A stretch of 53,478 bases of DNA from Microbacteriaceae bacterium PS02068 (GCA_029959325.1 JASCPF010000017.1:1-53478); one strand, 5' to 3'; counted from the stretch's first letter, positions 8,078-16,877 are shown. The notes: a model not told the origin generated them from the sequence alone. Made by a program: numbers and translations.

Positions 8078-8950
8078 TTACTTCAGCAGCCTCGACAGCC
8101 GCCGGTCGGCGAGCAGCTTGCCCCCGGTCTGGCACGTCGGGCAGTACTCCAGCGAGTTGTCCGCGAAGAACACAGACCGCACCTCATCGCCGCACACCGG
8201 GCATGCCTCGCCGCGGCGGCCGTGCACGGACATCCCGCGCCGCTTGGCATCCTTCAGGTCCGCGGGCGGACGCCCGGATGCCTGCGCCACGGCATCCGTC
8301 AGTGTCGCGCGCATCGCGTCGTACAACCGCGTGATGTCGCCCTCGCCGAGCGTCGCGGCGAGGGCGTACGGCGACATCTTCGCGGCGTGCAGGATCTCGT
8401 CGGAATAGGCGTTGCCGATGCCCGCGATCACCGACTGGTCGCGCAGCACGCCCTTGATCTGGGTGCGCCGCCCCTCGAGCAGCGCCGCGAGATCGTCGCG
8501 GCCGAAGCCGTCGCCGAGCGGATCGGGCCCGAGTCGCGCGATGCCCGAGACATCCTGCGGATCGCGTGCGGCGTAGACCGCGAGCGACTTCTTGGTGCCT
8601 GCCTCGGTGAGGTCGAACCCCGAGCCGTCGTCGAACCCGACGCGCAGCGCGATCGGCGTCTTGCCCGGCCGGATCACGGTCGCGGGCAGCTGCTCGTACC
8701 AGCGCAGCCAGCCGGCCTTCGCGAGATGGAATATCAGGTGGAGCGGGTGGTCGCCGGCATCCATCGTCAGGTCGATGAACTTGCCATGCCGGCTGGCCCT
8801 CGCGACGCGGGTGCCCGCGAGCGATTCGAGAGGTGGGTCGTAGGTCTTCAGCGCGGCGATGTTGGCGATCGTCGCCTTCGTGACGATGAGGCCGACCGCG
8901 CGCTCGCCGAGGAAGTCGACGAGTCCCTGTACCTCGGGCATCTCGGGCAT
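8078..8950 (-). CDS. Fpg/Nei-family DNA glycosylase / AP lyase
   Basis: This 290-aa base-excision repair enzyme removes oxidised bases and cuts the abasic site. MPEMPEVQ gives the catalytic Pro2 and Glu3 at the N-terminus, SRHGKFI holds the conserved lysine region, and NAYSDEILHAAKMSP is the helix-two-turn-helix. The four cysteines at 250, 253, 270 and 273 (CPVC...CPTC) form the zinc finger. The start is ATG at 8950, fixed by the need for Pro2. The last 15 codons coincide with the right repeat of the island, so the present 3' end is probably element-derived, with the same peptide retained. It is a second-type Fpg/Nei protein rather than clearly MutM, so no symbol is given. The acetyltransferase gene lies about 100 bases upstream on the same strand. 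Confidence 0.92.
   Translation of the reverse strand: MPEMPEVQGLVDFLGERAVGLIVTKATIANIAALKTYDPPLESLAGTRVARASRHGKFIDLTMDAGDHPLHLIFHLAKAGWLRWYEQLPATVIRPGKTPIALRVGFDDGSGFDLTEAGTKKSLAVYAARDPQDVSGIARLGPDPLGDGFGRDDLAALLEGRRTQIKGVLRDQSVIAGIGNAYSDEILHAAKMSPYALAATLGEGDITRLYDAMRATLTDAVAQASGRPPADLKDAKRRGMSVHGRRGEACPVCGDEVRSVFFADNSLEYCPTCQTGGKLLADRRLSRLLK
8079..8126. other. right attachment-like repeat (inside fpg 3' end)
   Basis: This is the second copy of the 48-base repeat, matching 4153-4200 with two differences. It supplies the last 15 codons and most of the stop codon of the glycosylase gene, so insertion here left the gene intact. That is how many integrative elements use gene 3' ends. The stop is TAA here and TAG in the left copy, which places the left crossover limit at about position 4153/8079. 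Confidence 0.8.
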
Positions 8951-9050
8951 GCCGTCATCCTGCCACGGGGGAGGGACGCTGGGGGCGGACGCGGGCGCCC
9001 GGGACCCACCGGATGCGCCGCTGGATCGCGGCGGGGGCCGAGCTGCGGGC

Positions 9051-9617
9051 TCAGTCGGCGAGCACCGACCAAGGCTGCGGCGTGGCGTCGTCGTCGGCGA
9101 GGAGCCCGGCGATCCAGGCATCCACGCGGCCCTTCTTGCCCGCGATGCCCGCGCGCAGCAGCCCCTCGTAGCGGAAGCCGAGGGTGCGCGCCGCGCGGGC
9201 CGACCCCTCGTTGCCGACGACGGCGCGCCACTCGATGCGCTCGAGACGCGCGCCATCGGGCGAGAATCCCCACGCCAGCACCGCGCGCGCGGCTTCGGTG
9301 AGCAGGCCCCGTCGCCGCGACCACGGCGACACCCAGTAGCCGAGCTCGCCGCCGCCCGCGCCGTCGAGGCGGTACAGCCCGATCATGCCGGCGAGCACGT
9401 CGCCCTCACGCATCGCCCAGGTCAGGTGCACGCCCTCGCTCCACTGCGCCGCGACCCGCGGCACGAAATCGGCCGCGTGCTCGTGGGTGTACGGCGAGGG
9501 CACCGTCGTGTAGCGCTGCGTGTCGCGGTCTTGGCATGCCTCGTAGATGGCCTCCACGTCGCTCTCGCGCGGCGCCGACAACTCGAGCCGCTTCGTCGTC
9601 AGGGTCACCGGTTCCAT
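9051..9617 (-). CDS. GNAT acetyltransferase, RimJ/RimL-like
   Basis: This 188-aa protein begins MEPVTLTTKRLELSAPRESD, the usual opening of RimJ/RimL-type N-acetyltransferases. GELGYWVSPWSRRRGLLTEA is the acetyl-CoA pyrophosphate-binding region (here RRRGLL in place of the common RGxGxA), and VGNEGSARAARTLGFRYEG is the family's end motif. It would transfer acetyl groups from acetyl-CoA to an amine, either a protein N-terminus or a small molecule; the substrate is unknown. The start is ATG at 9617. It runs towards the glycosylase gene on the same strand. The 350 bases upstream of it, to 9967, contain no gene but hold an inverted-repeat element. Confidence 0.85.
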   Translation of the reverse strand: MEPVTLTTKRLELSAPRESDVEAIYEACQDRDTQRYTTVPSPYTHEHAADFVPRVAAQWSEGVHLTWAMREGDVLAGMIGLYRLDGAGGGELGYWVSPWSRRRGLLTEAARAVLAWGFSPDGARLERIEWRAVVGNEGSARAARTLGFRYEGLLRAGIAGKKGRVDAWIAGLLADDDATPQPWSVLAD

Positions 9618-9720
9618 CCCCCGACCCTATTCCCGCGCCGCGCTGTCTCGGTTTGGCGACCGTCGCGGCCCCCCACACACGCCCCAGGTCGTCGCGGCCG
9701 TCGCCGTCCCGGCGCGGGCG

Positions 9721-9820
9721 TGTACCGATTGCAGGATCATTTGCCCCGCCGGCATGCCGCAGCCGCGGAATTCCGCGGCTCGCGGTGAGAACGCAGCGCA
9801 AGAATCCTGCAATCGGTACA
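9721..9820. repeat. inverted-repeat element, family A copy 1 (100 bp)
   Basis: The 17-base arm tgtaccgattgcaggat (9721-9737) is perfectly complementary to 9804-9820. Between the arms lies a perfect 20-base palindrome, agccgcggaattccgcggct (9761-9780). The element occupies the otherwise empty region between the acetyltransferase and the first DUF559 gene, ending 147 bases before that gene's start. I see no clear target duplication. A second copy lies just after the gene and a third at 39473-39574. Confidence 0.88.
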
Positions 9821-9967
9821 GCTCGGCGTGAAGACGCGTGCGTGCGACGGGCTGGTTGCGACGTGGGCCCGCCATCGCCTCCTCCACAGGGGAGCGCCGC
9901 AGCGGATCCGTCCACAGATGGTCGAGATCGCCTGCCTGCCGACAGCCGCCCGCGCCAGGATCGCGCC

Positions 9968-10813
9968 ATGTCCGTCGACTTCCTGACTCGCGCCGACCTG
10001 ATCGCGCAGGGATTCACGCGGCGATCCATTCAGGCCGCGGTCCGCGCCGGCGCTCTCGTCCGGGCGCGGCGAGATCGCTACCTCGCTGGTGGCGTGTCCG
10101 ACCTCATCGTCCGGGCGGTTCGTGTCGGCGGACGTCTCACCTGCCTGTCGCTGCTGGCGATGCTGGGCGTCTTCGTCTTCGAGAATCACCGGCTGCACGT
10201 GCAGGTCGACCCGACCGCCGGTCGTCTGCGTGATCCGGGCGACGCACGCGCGCGCGTTTCCCGGAAGGGGTGGCGGGCGCCCGTCGTGCACTGGAGCCCG
10301 CTCCGCGAGCCGGGTGGATCGTCGTGTGTCGTCGGCATCGTCGACGCAGCCGTGCATGCCGTTCGGTGCCAGGCGCCGAGGGCAGCCGTCGCCACGTTGG
10401 ACAGTCTCGTCCATCTCGGTCTGCTGTCCGTCGAGGAGCTGCAGGACGTGTTCTCGCGCCTTCCGGCGAGGTTCCGCGTGATCGAGTCGCTGGTCGACGG
10501 GCGGGCGGAGTCAGGTCCCGAGACCTTCGTCCGCCTCATGGCGCGGAGGCTCGGATGTGACATCCGGCTGCAGGTCCACTTCGACGGGATCGGCCGCGTG
10601 GACCTCCTTCTCGACGGCTGGCTCGTCGTCGAGTGCGACAGCAAAGAGTTCCACGCCGAGTGGGAACAGCAGGAAGTCGATCACGATCGTGACCTCGCCC
10701 TGGCCGCCCTCGGCTACTGCACGTTGCGCCTCACCGCGTCGCGCATCATGTATCGCCCCGACGAGGTGTTCGCCGCGCTGCGGGGCCTGCTCGGCCAGCA
10801 CCGGGAGGTGTGA
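9968..10813 (+). CDS. AbiEi-like HTH plus DUF559 (Vsr-like, PD-(D/E)XK) nuclease protein, copy 1
   Basis: This 281-aa protein has two parts. The N-terminus (MSVDFLTRADLIAQGFTRRS, followed by AVRAGALVRARRDRYL) is a winged-helix unit of the kind annotated as AbiEi antitoxin N-terminal domain. The C-terminus has IGRVDLLLDGWLVVECDSKE (about residues 208-227) and then HDRDLALAALGYCTLRL, the acidic D...E-x-D core of DUF559/Vsr-like endonucleases. The reading frame continues far upstream, but ATG 9968 starts the recognisable domain. It is clearly paralogous to the protein at 27946-28923, sharing most motifs along the length. Family-A inverted repeats flank it on both sides (9721-9820 and 10859-10949). 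Nuclease activity is predicted from the motif. Its target is unknown, and a link to the flanking repeats is my inference. Confidence 0.82.
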   Translation: MSVDFLTRADLIAQGFTRRSIQAAVRAGALVRARRDRYLAGGVSDLIVRAVRVGGRLTCLSLLAMLGVFVFENHRLHVQVDPTAGRLRDPGDARARVSRKGWRAPVVHWSPLREPGGSSCVVGIVDAAVHAVRCQAPRAAVATLDSLVHLGLLSVEELQDVFSRLPARFRVIESLVDGRAESGPETFVRLMARRLGCDIRLQVHFDGIGRVDLLLDGWLVVECDSKEFHAEWEQQEVDHDRDLALAALGYCTLRLTASRIMYRPDEVFAALRGLLGQHREV

Positions 10814-10858
10814 CGTAGTCACGGTTCGGCCAGCGCCGTGCGGCGTGACAGGTCGCGC

Positions 10859-10949
10859 GCGTACCGATTGCAGGACCGTTCCCGTCGGCGGGTGCCGGGA
10901 ACGGTCGGTCGGACGGGAACGGCGTGGTCTGATCCTGCAATCGGTACGC
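10859..10949. repeat. inverted-repeat element, family A copy 2 (91 bp)
   Basis: The arm gcgtaccgattgcagga (10859-10875) is perfectly complementary to 10933-10949. A second, inner stem pairs accgttcccg (10875-10884) with cgggaacggt (10896-10905). The element starts 45 bases after the stop of the DUF559 gene and lies between it and the convergent trpS. The arms share their core gtaccgattgcagga with copy 1, but the interior is unrelated. No T-run follows, so it does not look like an ordinary terminator. Confidence 0.88.
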
Positions 10950-10988
10950 GACACCACCCGAACGCAACGCAGACCGGCCCGTCCGGGC

Positions 10989-11993
10989 TCAGACGCGGCG
11001 GAGCAGACCGACCTTGTCGTAGACGTCGGCCAGGGTGGCGTCGGCGACCTCGGCGGCGCGGTCGGCGTTGGATGCCAGCACGCGGTCGAGCTCGGCGGGG
11101 TCGGCGAGCATCTCGAGCGTGCGCTCGCGCACCGGCGCGAACTCCGAGACGACGACCTCGGCGAGGCCCTTCTTGAAGTCGCCGTACCCGCGACCGGCGT
11201 ACTCGTCCTCGATCGAGGCGACCTGTCGCCCGGTGAGCGCCGAGTAGATCGTCAGCAGGTTCGACACCCCGGGCTTGGTTTCGCGGTCATAGCGGACCGA
11301 GCCCTCGTTGTCGGTGACGGCGCGCATGACCTTCTTCGCCGAGACGGCCGGGTCGTCGAGCATCCACAGAATGCCTGCTTCGGACTCGGCCGACTTGCTC
11401 ATCTTCGACGCCGGGTTCTGCAGGTCGTAGATGCGCGCGGTCTCCTTCTGGATCACCGGGATCGGCACCGTGAACGCCGTGCCGTAGCGCGAGTTGAAGC
11501 GCTCCGCGAGGTCGCGGGTCAGCTCGACGTGCTGCTTCTGGTCGTCGCCGACCGGAACGATGTCGGTCTGATAGAGCAGGATGTCGGCCGCCATCAGCAC
11601 GGGATAGGTGAACAGACCCACGTTGGTCGCGTCGGCTCCGTAGCGCGCCGACTTGTCCTTGAACTGGGTCATCCGGTTCGCCTCGCCGAACCCTGTGATC
11701 GTCGACAGCACCCACGCGAGTTCGGCGTGCGCGCGCACGTGCGACTGCACGTAGAGCGTCGACCGCGACGGCTCGATGCCGGCCGCGATGTACTGCGCGG
11801 CGGTGCGACGGGTCATCTCGCGCAGGGCGGCGGGCTCGATCGGCTGCGTCAGTGCGTGCAGGTCGACGACCGAGAAGAACGCCTCGTATGAGTCCTGCAG
11901 CTCACGCCACTGCAGAAGCGCGCCGATGTAGTTGCCGACGTGGAGCGAGTCGGCAGAGGGCTGCATTCCGGAATAGAGGCGGGGCTTGGTCAT
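10989..11993 (-). CDS. trpS: tryptophanyl-tRNA synthetase
   Basis: This 334-aa class I aminoacyl-tRNA synthetase charges tRNA-Trp with tryptophan. It has the HIGH-type motif as HVGN in [19 protein letters not shown], the family sequence [16 protein letters not shown], and KMSKS (within [12 protein letters not shown]). The length is typical of bacterial TrpRS. The start is ATG at 11993. It is transcribed convergently with the first DUF559 gene. The exonuclease gene upstream, on the same strand, is separated by a copy of the gagcttgtcgagggg repeat. Confidence 0.97.
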   Translation of the reverse strand: MTKPRLYSGMQPSADSLHVGNYIGALLQWRELQDSYEAFFSVVDLHALTQPIEPAALREMTRRTAAQYIAAGIEPSRSTLYVQSHVRAHAELAWVLSTITGFGEANRMTQFKDKSARYGADATNVGLFTYPVLMAADILLYQTDIVPVGDDQKQHVELTRDLAERFNSRYGTAFTVPIPVIQKETARIYDLQNPASKMSKSAESEAGILWMLDDPAVSAKKVMRAVTDNEGSVRYDRETKPGVSNLLTIYSALTGRQVASIEDEYAGRGYGDFKKGLAEVVVSEFAPVRERTLEMLADPAELDRVLASNADRAAEVADATLADVYDKVGLLRRV

Positions 11994-12030
11994 CCCTTCA
12001 GTCTATTGAGTGGATGCCGAGGCGCCGGGC

Positions 12031-12055
12031 GACCCCTCGACAAGCTCGGGGACCG
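12031..12055. repeat. 'gagcttgtcgaaggg' family intergenic repeat
   Basis: A single 25-base copy, gacccctcgacaagctcggg followed by gaccg, lies between xthA and trpS. Related copies are at 14238-14286, 19181-19206, 26488-26513 and 30776-30949. All of them lie in intergenic DNA. Confidence 0.75.
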
Positions 12056-12102
12056 TCGCGGCTCGGGGGCCGGGCGGGCTCGGAGATCGGACGGGCGCGG
12101 GC

Positions 12103-12948
12103 TCAGAACGCGTAGTCGGCGACGACGGGGGCGTGGTCGCTCCAGCGGGTGTCCCATGACGGTGCTCGCACGACGCGATAGTCGGTGACCCGCTCGGCGA
12201 GGGCGGGTGTCGCCAGGTGGTAGTCGATGCGCCAGCCGGTGTCGGTGTCGAAGGCCTTGCCGCGATTCGACCACCACGTGTACGGGCCGTCGACCTCGCC
12301 CGCCCACCGTCGACCCACGTCGACCCAGCCGAGACCCGAGCCCTGTGACCCATCCACACCGGTCACGGCCGCACCGGCGGCACCGGTGAACCTGTCGAAG
12401 TACGCGCGCTCGCGCGGCAGGAAGCCGGCCTTCTTGACGTTGCCCTTCCAGTTGCGGATGTCGAGCTCGCGGTGCCCGACGTTCAGGTCGCCCGTGATCA
12501 GCGCGTGCTCGCCGAGCAGCGGCATCCGCGTTTCCATCGCGTCGAGGAACGCGTACTTCGCGACCTGCTTCTCGGTGCCGTCTTCACCCGTGAAGACGTA
12601 CGCACTCACGACGGTCACGACGACCCCGTTCACGTCGATGTCGGCCTCGACCCACCGACCCTTGCTGTCCAGAGTTTCGTCGCCGAGCTCGACGCGCCAG
12701 ATCTCGAGCGGCTCGCGCGCCGCGATCGCCACCCCGGCGCGACCCTTCGCGAGCGCCTCGTCGTTCACGATGTGCCACCCGGGCAGTGCGGCGGCGAGAT
12801 CGGATGCCTGGGCGCGCACCTCCTGCAGGGTGAGGATGTCGACGTCGGCGGCATCCAGCCAGGCGTTCATCCCGTTGCGGACGGCGGCACGGATGCCGTT
12901 GACGTTGACCGAGGCGACGCGCAGGCGACCGGGGGTGGTGAGGGGCAC
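12103..12948 (-). CDS. xthA: exodeoxyribonuclease III (AP endonuclease)
   Basis: This 281-aa member of the exonuclease III / endonuclease-exonuclease-phosphatase family acts in base-excision repair by cutting 5' to abasic sites and trimming 3' ends. It has RVASVNVNGIRAA at the start, LTLQEVRA with the metal-binding Glu, GDLNVGHRELDI with the catalytic Asp/Asn pair, and WRIDYHLAT and WSDHAPVVADYAF at the end with the catalytic His. The start is GTG at 12948. It works on the product of glycosylases such as the Fpg-like enzyme at 8078-8950, though the two are not in one operon. It lies just downstream of the YihY-type gene, 43 bases apart on the same strand. Confidence 0.95.
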   Translation of the reverse strand: MPLTTPGRLRVASVNVNGIRAAVRNGMNAWLDAADVDILTLQEVRAQASDLAAALPGWHIVNDEALAKGRAGVAIAAREPLEIWRVELGDETLDSKGRWVEADIDVNGVVVTVVSAYVFTGEDGTEKQVAKYAFLDAMETRMPLLGEHALITGDLNVGHRELDIRNWKGNVKKAGFLPRERAYFDRFTGAAGAAVTGVDGSQGSGLGWVDVGRRWAGEVDGPYTWWSNRGKAFDTDTGWRIDYHLATPALAERVTDYRVVRAPSWDTRWSDHAPVVADYAF

Positions 12949-12991
12949 CGAGCCAGCCTAACCGGCGGTCCGGACACGGCCTCGACGCGCC

Positions 12992-14224
12992 CTACTCGAA
13001 CAGCGACCCGGCCGGCTTCGGGGGCGGGGGAGCGGCAGCCTCGACCTCGGCGAGCTCGCTCTCGGCCTCGCGCACCGCGCGATCGGCGGGCCAGACGCGG
13101 TACCACGGCGCCTGGGCGCGCGCATCGCGCGCGGTGCGCAGCCGCACGTGCGCGGCGAGCAGCAGAGCACTGTGCTCTTCGGCGAGGCGTTCCGCCTCGG
13201 TCTGCGGCAGCAGCGTGAGGTGATCGTCGCGCGCCGACACGGCGATCCAGGCTGCCGCGACGAGGATGATGACCCCGATGATGCGGAACCACAGCAGCAG
13301 TCCGATGAAGATCGCGAAGGTCGCCAGCAGGGGATTCGACGGGGTGTAGCTGAGCAGCCACCCGGCACCGACCTGCAGGACGGTGATGGCGCCGCCACCG
13401 AGCAGCGCGCCCGGCCAGATCTTGCGCCACGGCAGCGAGAGTCCTGTGAGAAAGCGCACGAGCGCCCCGAGGGCCGCGGAGAATATCGCGAACGAGACGA
13501 CGATGCTCGCCGCCCGTACCGAGAGCTGGTACCAGATCGAGCCCGTGGTGCCCCAGCCGAGCATCGTGAAGAGCGCCCCCAGCGCCCACGTCCCGATCGA
13601 GGTGAGCGCGAACCCGAGGATGAGCGCGAAGCCGAACGCCATGGCCGCGAGCAGGTCACGCGCCTTCAGCAGAATGTAGCTGCGCAGATCGGGGCGGATG
13701 CCGAAGATGTCGCGCACCGCGCGGCGCGCGAACGTGACGAACCCGATCGCCGTCCACGCGGCGGTGCCGACCGCGATCAGACCCGTCACCGCGAGGACTC
13801 CGGTGCTCTGCGTGGCGATCTGGGTCACCTGGGCGACCGTGAACAGCCCGCCGTCGCCCTCCGAGATGAGCCCCGGAATGTAGCTGTTGATCACCGCGAT
13901 CATCCCGGTGATCGCTTCCGGGCTGCCGCCGAGCCAGAGCCCGAGCGACGCGAAGGTGACGTACACCACCGCGAAGATCGCGAACAGCGCCTGGTAGCTC
14001 ACCCCGGCCGCGAGCAGGAACCCGTTGTGCTGCAGGAAGTGCCGCCAGACGCGCACCGGAAACCAGGCGAGCGTGCGCCGGGTGAACGCGGTCGCGCGGC
14101 TGATCGGTTCGTCGAAGCGTTCGCGCAGGGATGCCTGTGTGGCATCCCATCTCTTGCGCATCCCCTCTTCCGTGGCGCGCGCACGCGCCGCGGCGTCATG
14201 CGGTTCTCCGGGGGGTTCGCTCAC
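12992..14224 (-). CDS. YihY/BrkB-family integral membrane protein
   Basis: This roughly 410-aa membrane protein of the YihY/virulence-factor BrkB family has no settled function; RNase BN is an old misassignment for the family. The family core starts at FPVRVWRHFLQHNGFLLAAG with VSYQALFAIF. About six hydrophobic helices follow, including FGFALILGFALTSIGTWALG and FIGLLLWFRIIGVIILVAAA. The cytoplasmic tail is helical and ends PPPPKPAGSLFE. The frame is open far upstream through sdhB DNA. I chose GTG at 14224 because the repeat just above it (14238-14286) is non-coding; ATG at 14161 is the alternative. Neither has a strong ribosome site. Confidence 0.85.
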   Translation of the reverse strand: MSEPPGEPHDAAARARATEEGMRKRWDATQASLRERFDEPISRATAFTRRTLAWFPVRVWRHFLQHNGFLLAAGVSYQALFAIFAVVYVTFASLGLWLGGSPEAITGMIAVINSYIPGLISEGDGGLFTVAQVTQIATQSTGVLAVTGLIAVGTAAWTAIGFVTFARRAVRDIFGIRPDLRSYILLKARDLLAAMAFGFALILGFALTSIGTWALGALFTMLGWGTTGSIWYQLSVRAASIVVSFAIFSAALGALVRFLTGLSLPWRKIWPGALLGGGAITVLQVGAGWLLSYTPSNPLLATFAIFIGLLLWFRIIGVIILVAAAWIAVSARDDHLTLLPQTEAERLAEEHSALLLAAHVRLRTARDARAQAPWYRVWPADRAVREAESELAEVEAAAPPPPKPAGSLFE

Positions 14225-14237
14225 CTCGTCAGCGTAT

Positions 14238-14286
14238 CGACCCTTCGACAGGCTCAGGGACCGCCCTTCGACAAGCTCAGGGACCG
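14238..14286. repeat. tandem pair of 'gagcttgtcgaaggg' repeats
   Basis: Two head-to-tail copies (14238-14263 and 14264-14286), each of the form cccttcgacaagctcaggga followed by ccg, fill the gap between the sdhB stop codon and the start of the YihY-type gene. The first has one base change (caggct for caagct). Confidence 0.75.
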
Positions 14287-15051
14287 TCAGTGGCGGAGGA
14301 TCGCCTGCTTGACCTCGGCGATGGCCTTGGTCACCTCGATGCCGCGGGGGCACGCCTCGGTGCAGTTGAAGGTCGTGCGGCAGCGCCACACGCCCTCTTT
14401 GTCGTTGAGGATGTCGAGGCGGGTCGTGGCCGCGTCGTCGCGCGAGTCGAAGATGAAGCGGTGCGCGTTGACGATCGCGGCGGGCCCGAAGTACTGGCCG
14501 TCGGTCCAGAAGACGGGGCACGACGAGGTGCATGCCGCGCAGAGAATGCACTTGGTCGTGTCGTCGAAGATCTCGCGGTCGGCGATCGACTGGATGCGCT
14601 CCTTGCCGGGTTCGGGCTTCGAGTTCGCGATCAGGAACGGCTGCACTTCGCGGTACGACGCGAAGAACGGCTCCATGTCGACGATGAGGTCCTTCTCGAG
14701 CGGCAGGCCCTTGATGGCCTCGACATAGATGGGCTTCGAGATGTCGAGGTCTTTGATCAGGGTCTTGCATGCCAGGCGGTTGCGGCCGTTGATGCGCATG
14801 GCATCCGATCCGCAGATCCCGTGCGCGCACGAGCGCCGGAAGCTCAGCGAGCCGTCGACTTCCCACTTGATCTTGTGCAGGGCGTCGAGCACGCGGTCGG
14901 TCGGGTACAGCTCGACGTCGTAGTCGACCCAGCGCGGTTCGGTGTCGGTCTCGGGATCGAAGCGGCGGATGTTGAAGGTGACGAGGTACGACTGGATCGG
15001 GGCCTCGCCCGTCGATTCCAGGACGGCGGTATCGTCGGCGACGAGCGTCAT
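14287..15051 (-). CDS. sdhB: succinate dehydrogenase iron-sulfur subunit
   Basis: This 254-aa subunit of complex II carries electrons from the flavin of SdhA to the quinone site. The [2Fe-2S] ligands are in RRSCAHGICGSDAMRINGRN plus LACKTL. The [4Fe-4S] and [3Fe-4S] ligands are in CILCAACTSSCPVFW and CRTTFNCTEACPRGI. The start is ATG at 15051; it shares one base with the TGA of sdhA (TGATG), so the two are translationally coupled. It is the last gene of sdhCDAB. The longer open frame reaching into sdhA is only a shadow. Confidence 0.97.
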   Translation of the reverse strand: MTLVADDTAVLESTGEAPIQSYLVTFNIRRFDPETDTEPRWVDYDVELYPTDRVLDALHKIKWEVDGSLSFRRSCAHGICGSDAMRINGRNRLACKTLIKDLDISKPIYVEAIKGLPLEKDLIVDMEPFFASYREVQPFLIANSKPEPGKERIQSIADREIFDDTTKCILCAACTSSCPVFWTDGQYFGPAAIVNAHRFIFDSRDDAATTRLDILNDKEGVWRCRTTFNCTEACPRGIEVTKAIAEVKQAILRH

Positions 15052-16877
15052 CAGTACTTCCTCTCCATCGGCGGGTAGTTGAACTCGCCCGCCTCGTTCT
15101 TCGTGAAGACGACGGGTTTCCAGTCCAGGCGGATGTGGTCTTCCGGGTCGGGTGAGTGCGGGTCGCCCGTCAGGTAGGCCATCGTGTGCTGCATGTACTT
15201 CTCGTCGTCGCGCTTCTCGTAGTCTTCGCGCATGTGGCCGCCGCGGCTCTCTTTGCGGTTGCGGGCGGCGTAGGCGACGATCTCGGCGAGGTCGAGCAGG
15301 AAGCCGAGCTCGACGGCCTCGAGCAGGTCGGTGTTGAACCGCTTGCCCTTGTCGTCGACGTGCACGTTCTTGTAGCGCTCGCGCAGGTCGTGGATCGTGC
15401 CCATGACGTTGGTCAGGGTCTCTTCCGTGCGGAAGACCTGCGCATTGGCATCCATCTCTTCCTGCAACGTCTTGCGCAGCACCGCGATGCGCTCGGTGCC
15501 CGGGTTGTTGCGCAGGCCCTCGATGAGGTCGCGCACGCCGTCGGCGGGGTTCTCGGGCAGCGGCACGAAGTCGGCCGTCTGCACGTATTCGACGGCCTTG
15601 CGGCCCGAACGCTTGCCGAACACGTTGATGTCGAGCAGCGAGTTGGTGCCCAGGCGGTTGGCGCCGTGCACCGAGACGCACGCGCACTCGCCCGCGGCGT
15701 AGAGGCCGGGTACGACGGTGTCGTTGTTCTGCAGCACCTCGCCGTCGGTGTTGGTGGGGATGCCACCCATCGCATAGTGCGCCGTGGGCATGACGGGCAC
15801 CGGCTCGGTCACGGGGTCGACACCGAGATACGTGCGCGCGAACTCGGTGATGTCGGGGAGTTTCGTCTCGAGGACCTCGGCGCCCAGGTGCGTGCAGTCG
15901 AGGTAGACGTAGTCCTTGTTCGGGCCCGCGCCGCGGCCCTCGAGCACCTCTTTGACCATGCAGCGGGCGACGATGTCGCGCGGGGCGAGGTCTTTGATGG
16001 TGGGGGCGTAGCGCTCCATGAAGCGCTCGCCCGAGGCGTTGCGCAGGATCGCACCCTCGCCGCGGGCGCCCTCGGTGAGCAGGATGCCGAGGCCGGCGAG
16101 GCCGGTCGGGTGGAACTGGAAGAACTCGATGTCCTCGAGCGGCAGGCCCTTGCGCCACACGATGCCGACGCCGTCGCCCGTGAGGGTGTGGGCGTTCGAG
16201 GTCGTCTTGTAGATCTTGCCGAAGCCGCCGGTGGCGAAGATGACGGCTTTCGAGTGGAAGACGTGCAGGTCGCCCGTCGCCAGCTCGTAGGCCACGACGC
16301 CGGCGACCTGCGTGTTGCCGTCGTCGTCCTTCACGGTGATCAGGTCGAGCGCGTAGAACTCGTTGAAGAAGTTGATGCCGAGCTTCACGCAGTTCTGGAA
16401 CAGCGTCTGCAGGATCATGTGGCCGGTGCGGTCGGCGGCGTAGCAGGCGCGGCGCACGGGCGTCTTGCCGTGGTCGGCGGTGTGACCGCCGAAGCGGCGC
16501 TGGTCGATCTTGCCCTCGGGGGTGCGGTTGAAGGGCAGACCCATGTTCTCGAGGTCGATGACGGCGTCGATCGCCTCTTTGGCGAGGATCTCCGCGGCAT
16601 CCTGGTCGACGAGGTAGTCGCCGCCCTTGACGGTGTCGAAGGTGTGCCACTCCCACGAGTCCTCTTCGACGTTCGCGAGCGCCGCCGCCATGCCGCCCTG
16701 CGCCGCACCCGTGTGCGAGCGCGTCGGGTACAGCTTGGTGATGACCGCCGTGCGGGCGCCGGGGCCGGCTTCGATCGCCGCGCGCATGCCGGCGCCGCCG
16801 GCGCCCACGATGACGATGTCGAACTCGTGGTAGTAGACGCCGTCCTTGATGACCGCGTCGGGGTACTGGGTGCTCAC
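15051..16877 (-). CDS. sdhA: succinate dehydrogenase flavoprotein subunit
   Basis: This 608-aa subunit oxidises succinate to fumarate. [20 protein letters not shown] is the FAD-binding loop. [14 protein letters not shown] is the flavin-attachment region, with the His that links FAD covalently. [20 protein letters not shown] and [17 protein letters not shown] sequence (here [20 protein letters not shown]) complete the signature. The length matches the family. It lies third in the sdhCDAB operon, 63 bases after sdhD, and overlaps sdhB by one base. Confidence 0.98.
   Translation of the reverse strand: MSTQYPDAVIKDGVYYHEFDIVIVGAGGAGMRAAIEAGPGARTAVITKLYPTRSHTGAAQGGMAAALANVEEDSWEWHTFDTVKGGDYLVDQDAAEILAKEAIDAVIDLENMGLPFNRTPEGKIDQRRFGGHTADHGKTPVRRACYAADRTGHMILQTLFQNCVKLGINFFNEFYALDLITVKDDDGNTQVAGVVAYELATGDLHVFHSKAVIFATGGFGKIYKTTSNAHTLTGDGVGIVWRKGLPLEDIEFFQFHPTGLAGLGILLTEGARGEGAILRNASGERFMERYAPTIKDLAPRDIVARCMVKEVLEGRGAGPNKDYVYLDCTHLGAEVLETKLPDITEFARTYLGVDPVTEPVPVMPTAHYAMGGIPTNTDGEVLQNNDTVVPGLYAAGECACVSVHGANRLGTNSLLDINVFGKRSGRKAVEYVQTADFVPLPENPADGVRDLIEGLRNNPGTERIAVLRKTLQEEMDANAQVFRTEETLTNVMGTIHDLRERYKNVHVDDKGKRFNTDLLEAVELGFLLDLAEIVAYAARNRKESRGGHMREDYEKRDDEKYMQHTMAYLTGDPHSPDPEDHIRLDWKPVVFTKNEAGEFNYPPMERKY

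Larger units (their letters stand above)
4153..8126. mobile_element. genomic island inserted at the 3' end of the fpg-like gene
   Basis: A 48-base direct repeat with two mismatches bounds this segment (4153-4200 and 8079-8126). The repeat is exactly the last codons of the DNA glycosylase gene at 8078-8950, so the right copy completes that gene and the left copy is a displaced tail. The DNA between is visibly poorer in G+C, with more A/T-ending codons than the flanks. It contains nuclease-like and unknown genes, a regulator fragment and a broken serine recombinase. It also has only two GGATGCC/GGCATCC heptamers by eye, against about 13 in the first 4 kb of the window. This is the picture of an integrated element that has lost its own integration function. 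No intact integrase remains, so how it integrated is inferred. Confidence 0.82.

Noticed and set aside
9721..10949. A classical insertion sequence with terminal inverted repeats around the DUF559 gene
   Set aside because: Each flanking element has both arms within 100 bases, the gene product is not a transposase, and no target duplication is visible. The unit is two separate small elements beside a gene.
10859..10949. Inverted-repeat elements as ordinary Rho-independent terminators
   Set aside because: No T-run follows, similar copies stand upstream of genes, and arms are conserved in sequence between distant copies.
14287..16656. A 789-codon frame joining sdhB to upstream sequence
   Set aside because: Only the last third is sdhB; the rest is sdhA in the wrong frame. 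The sdhB start overlaps the sdhA stop.
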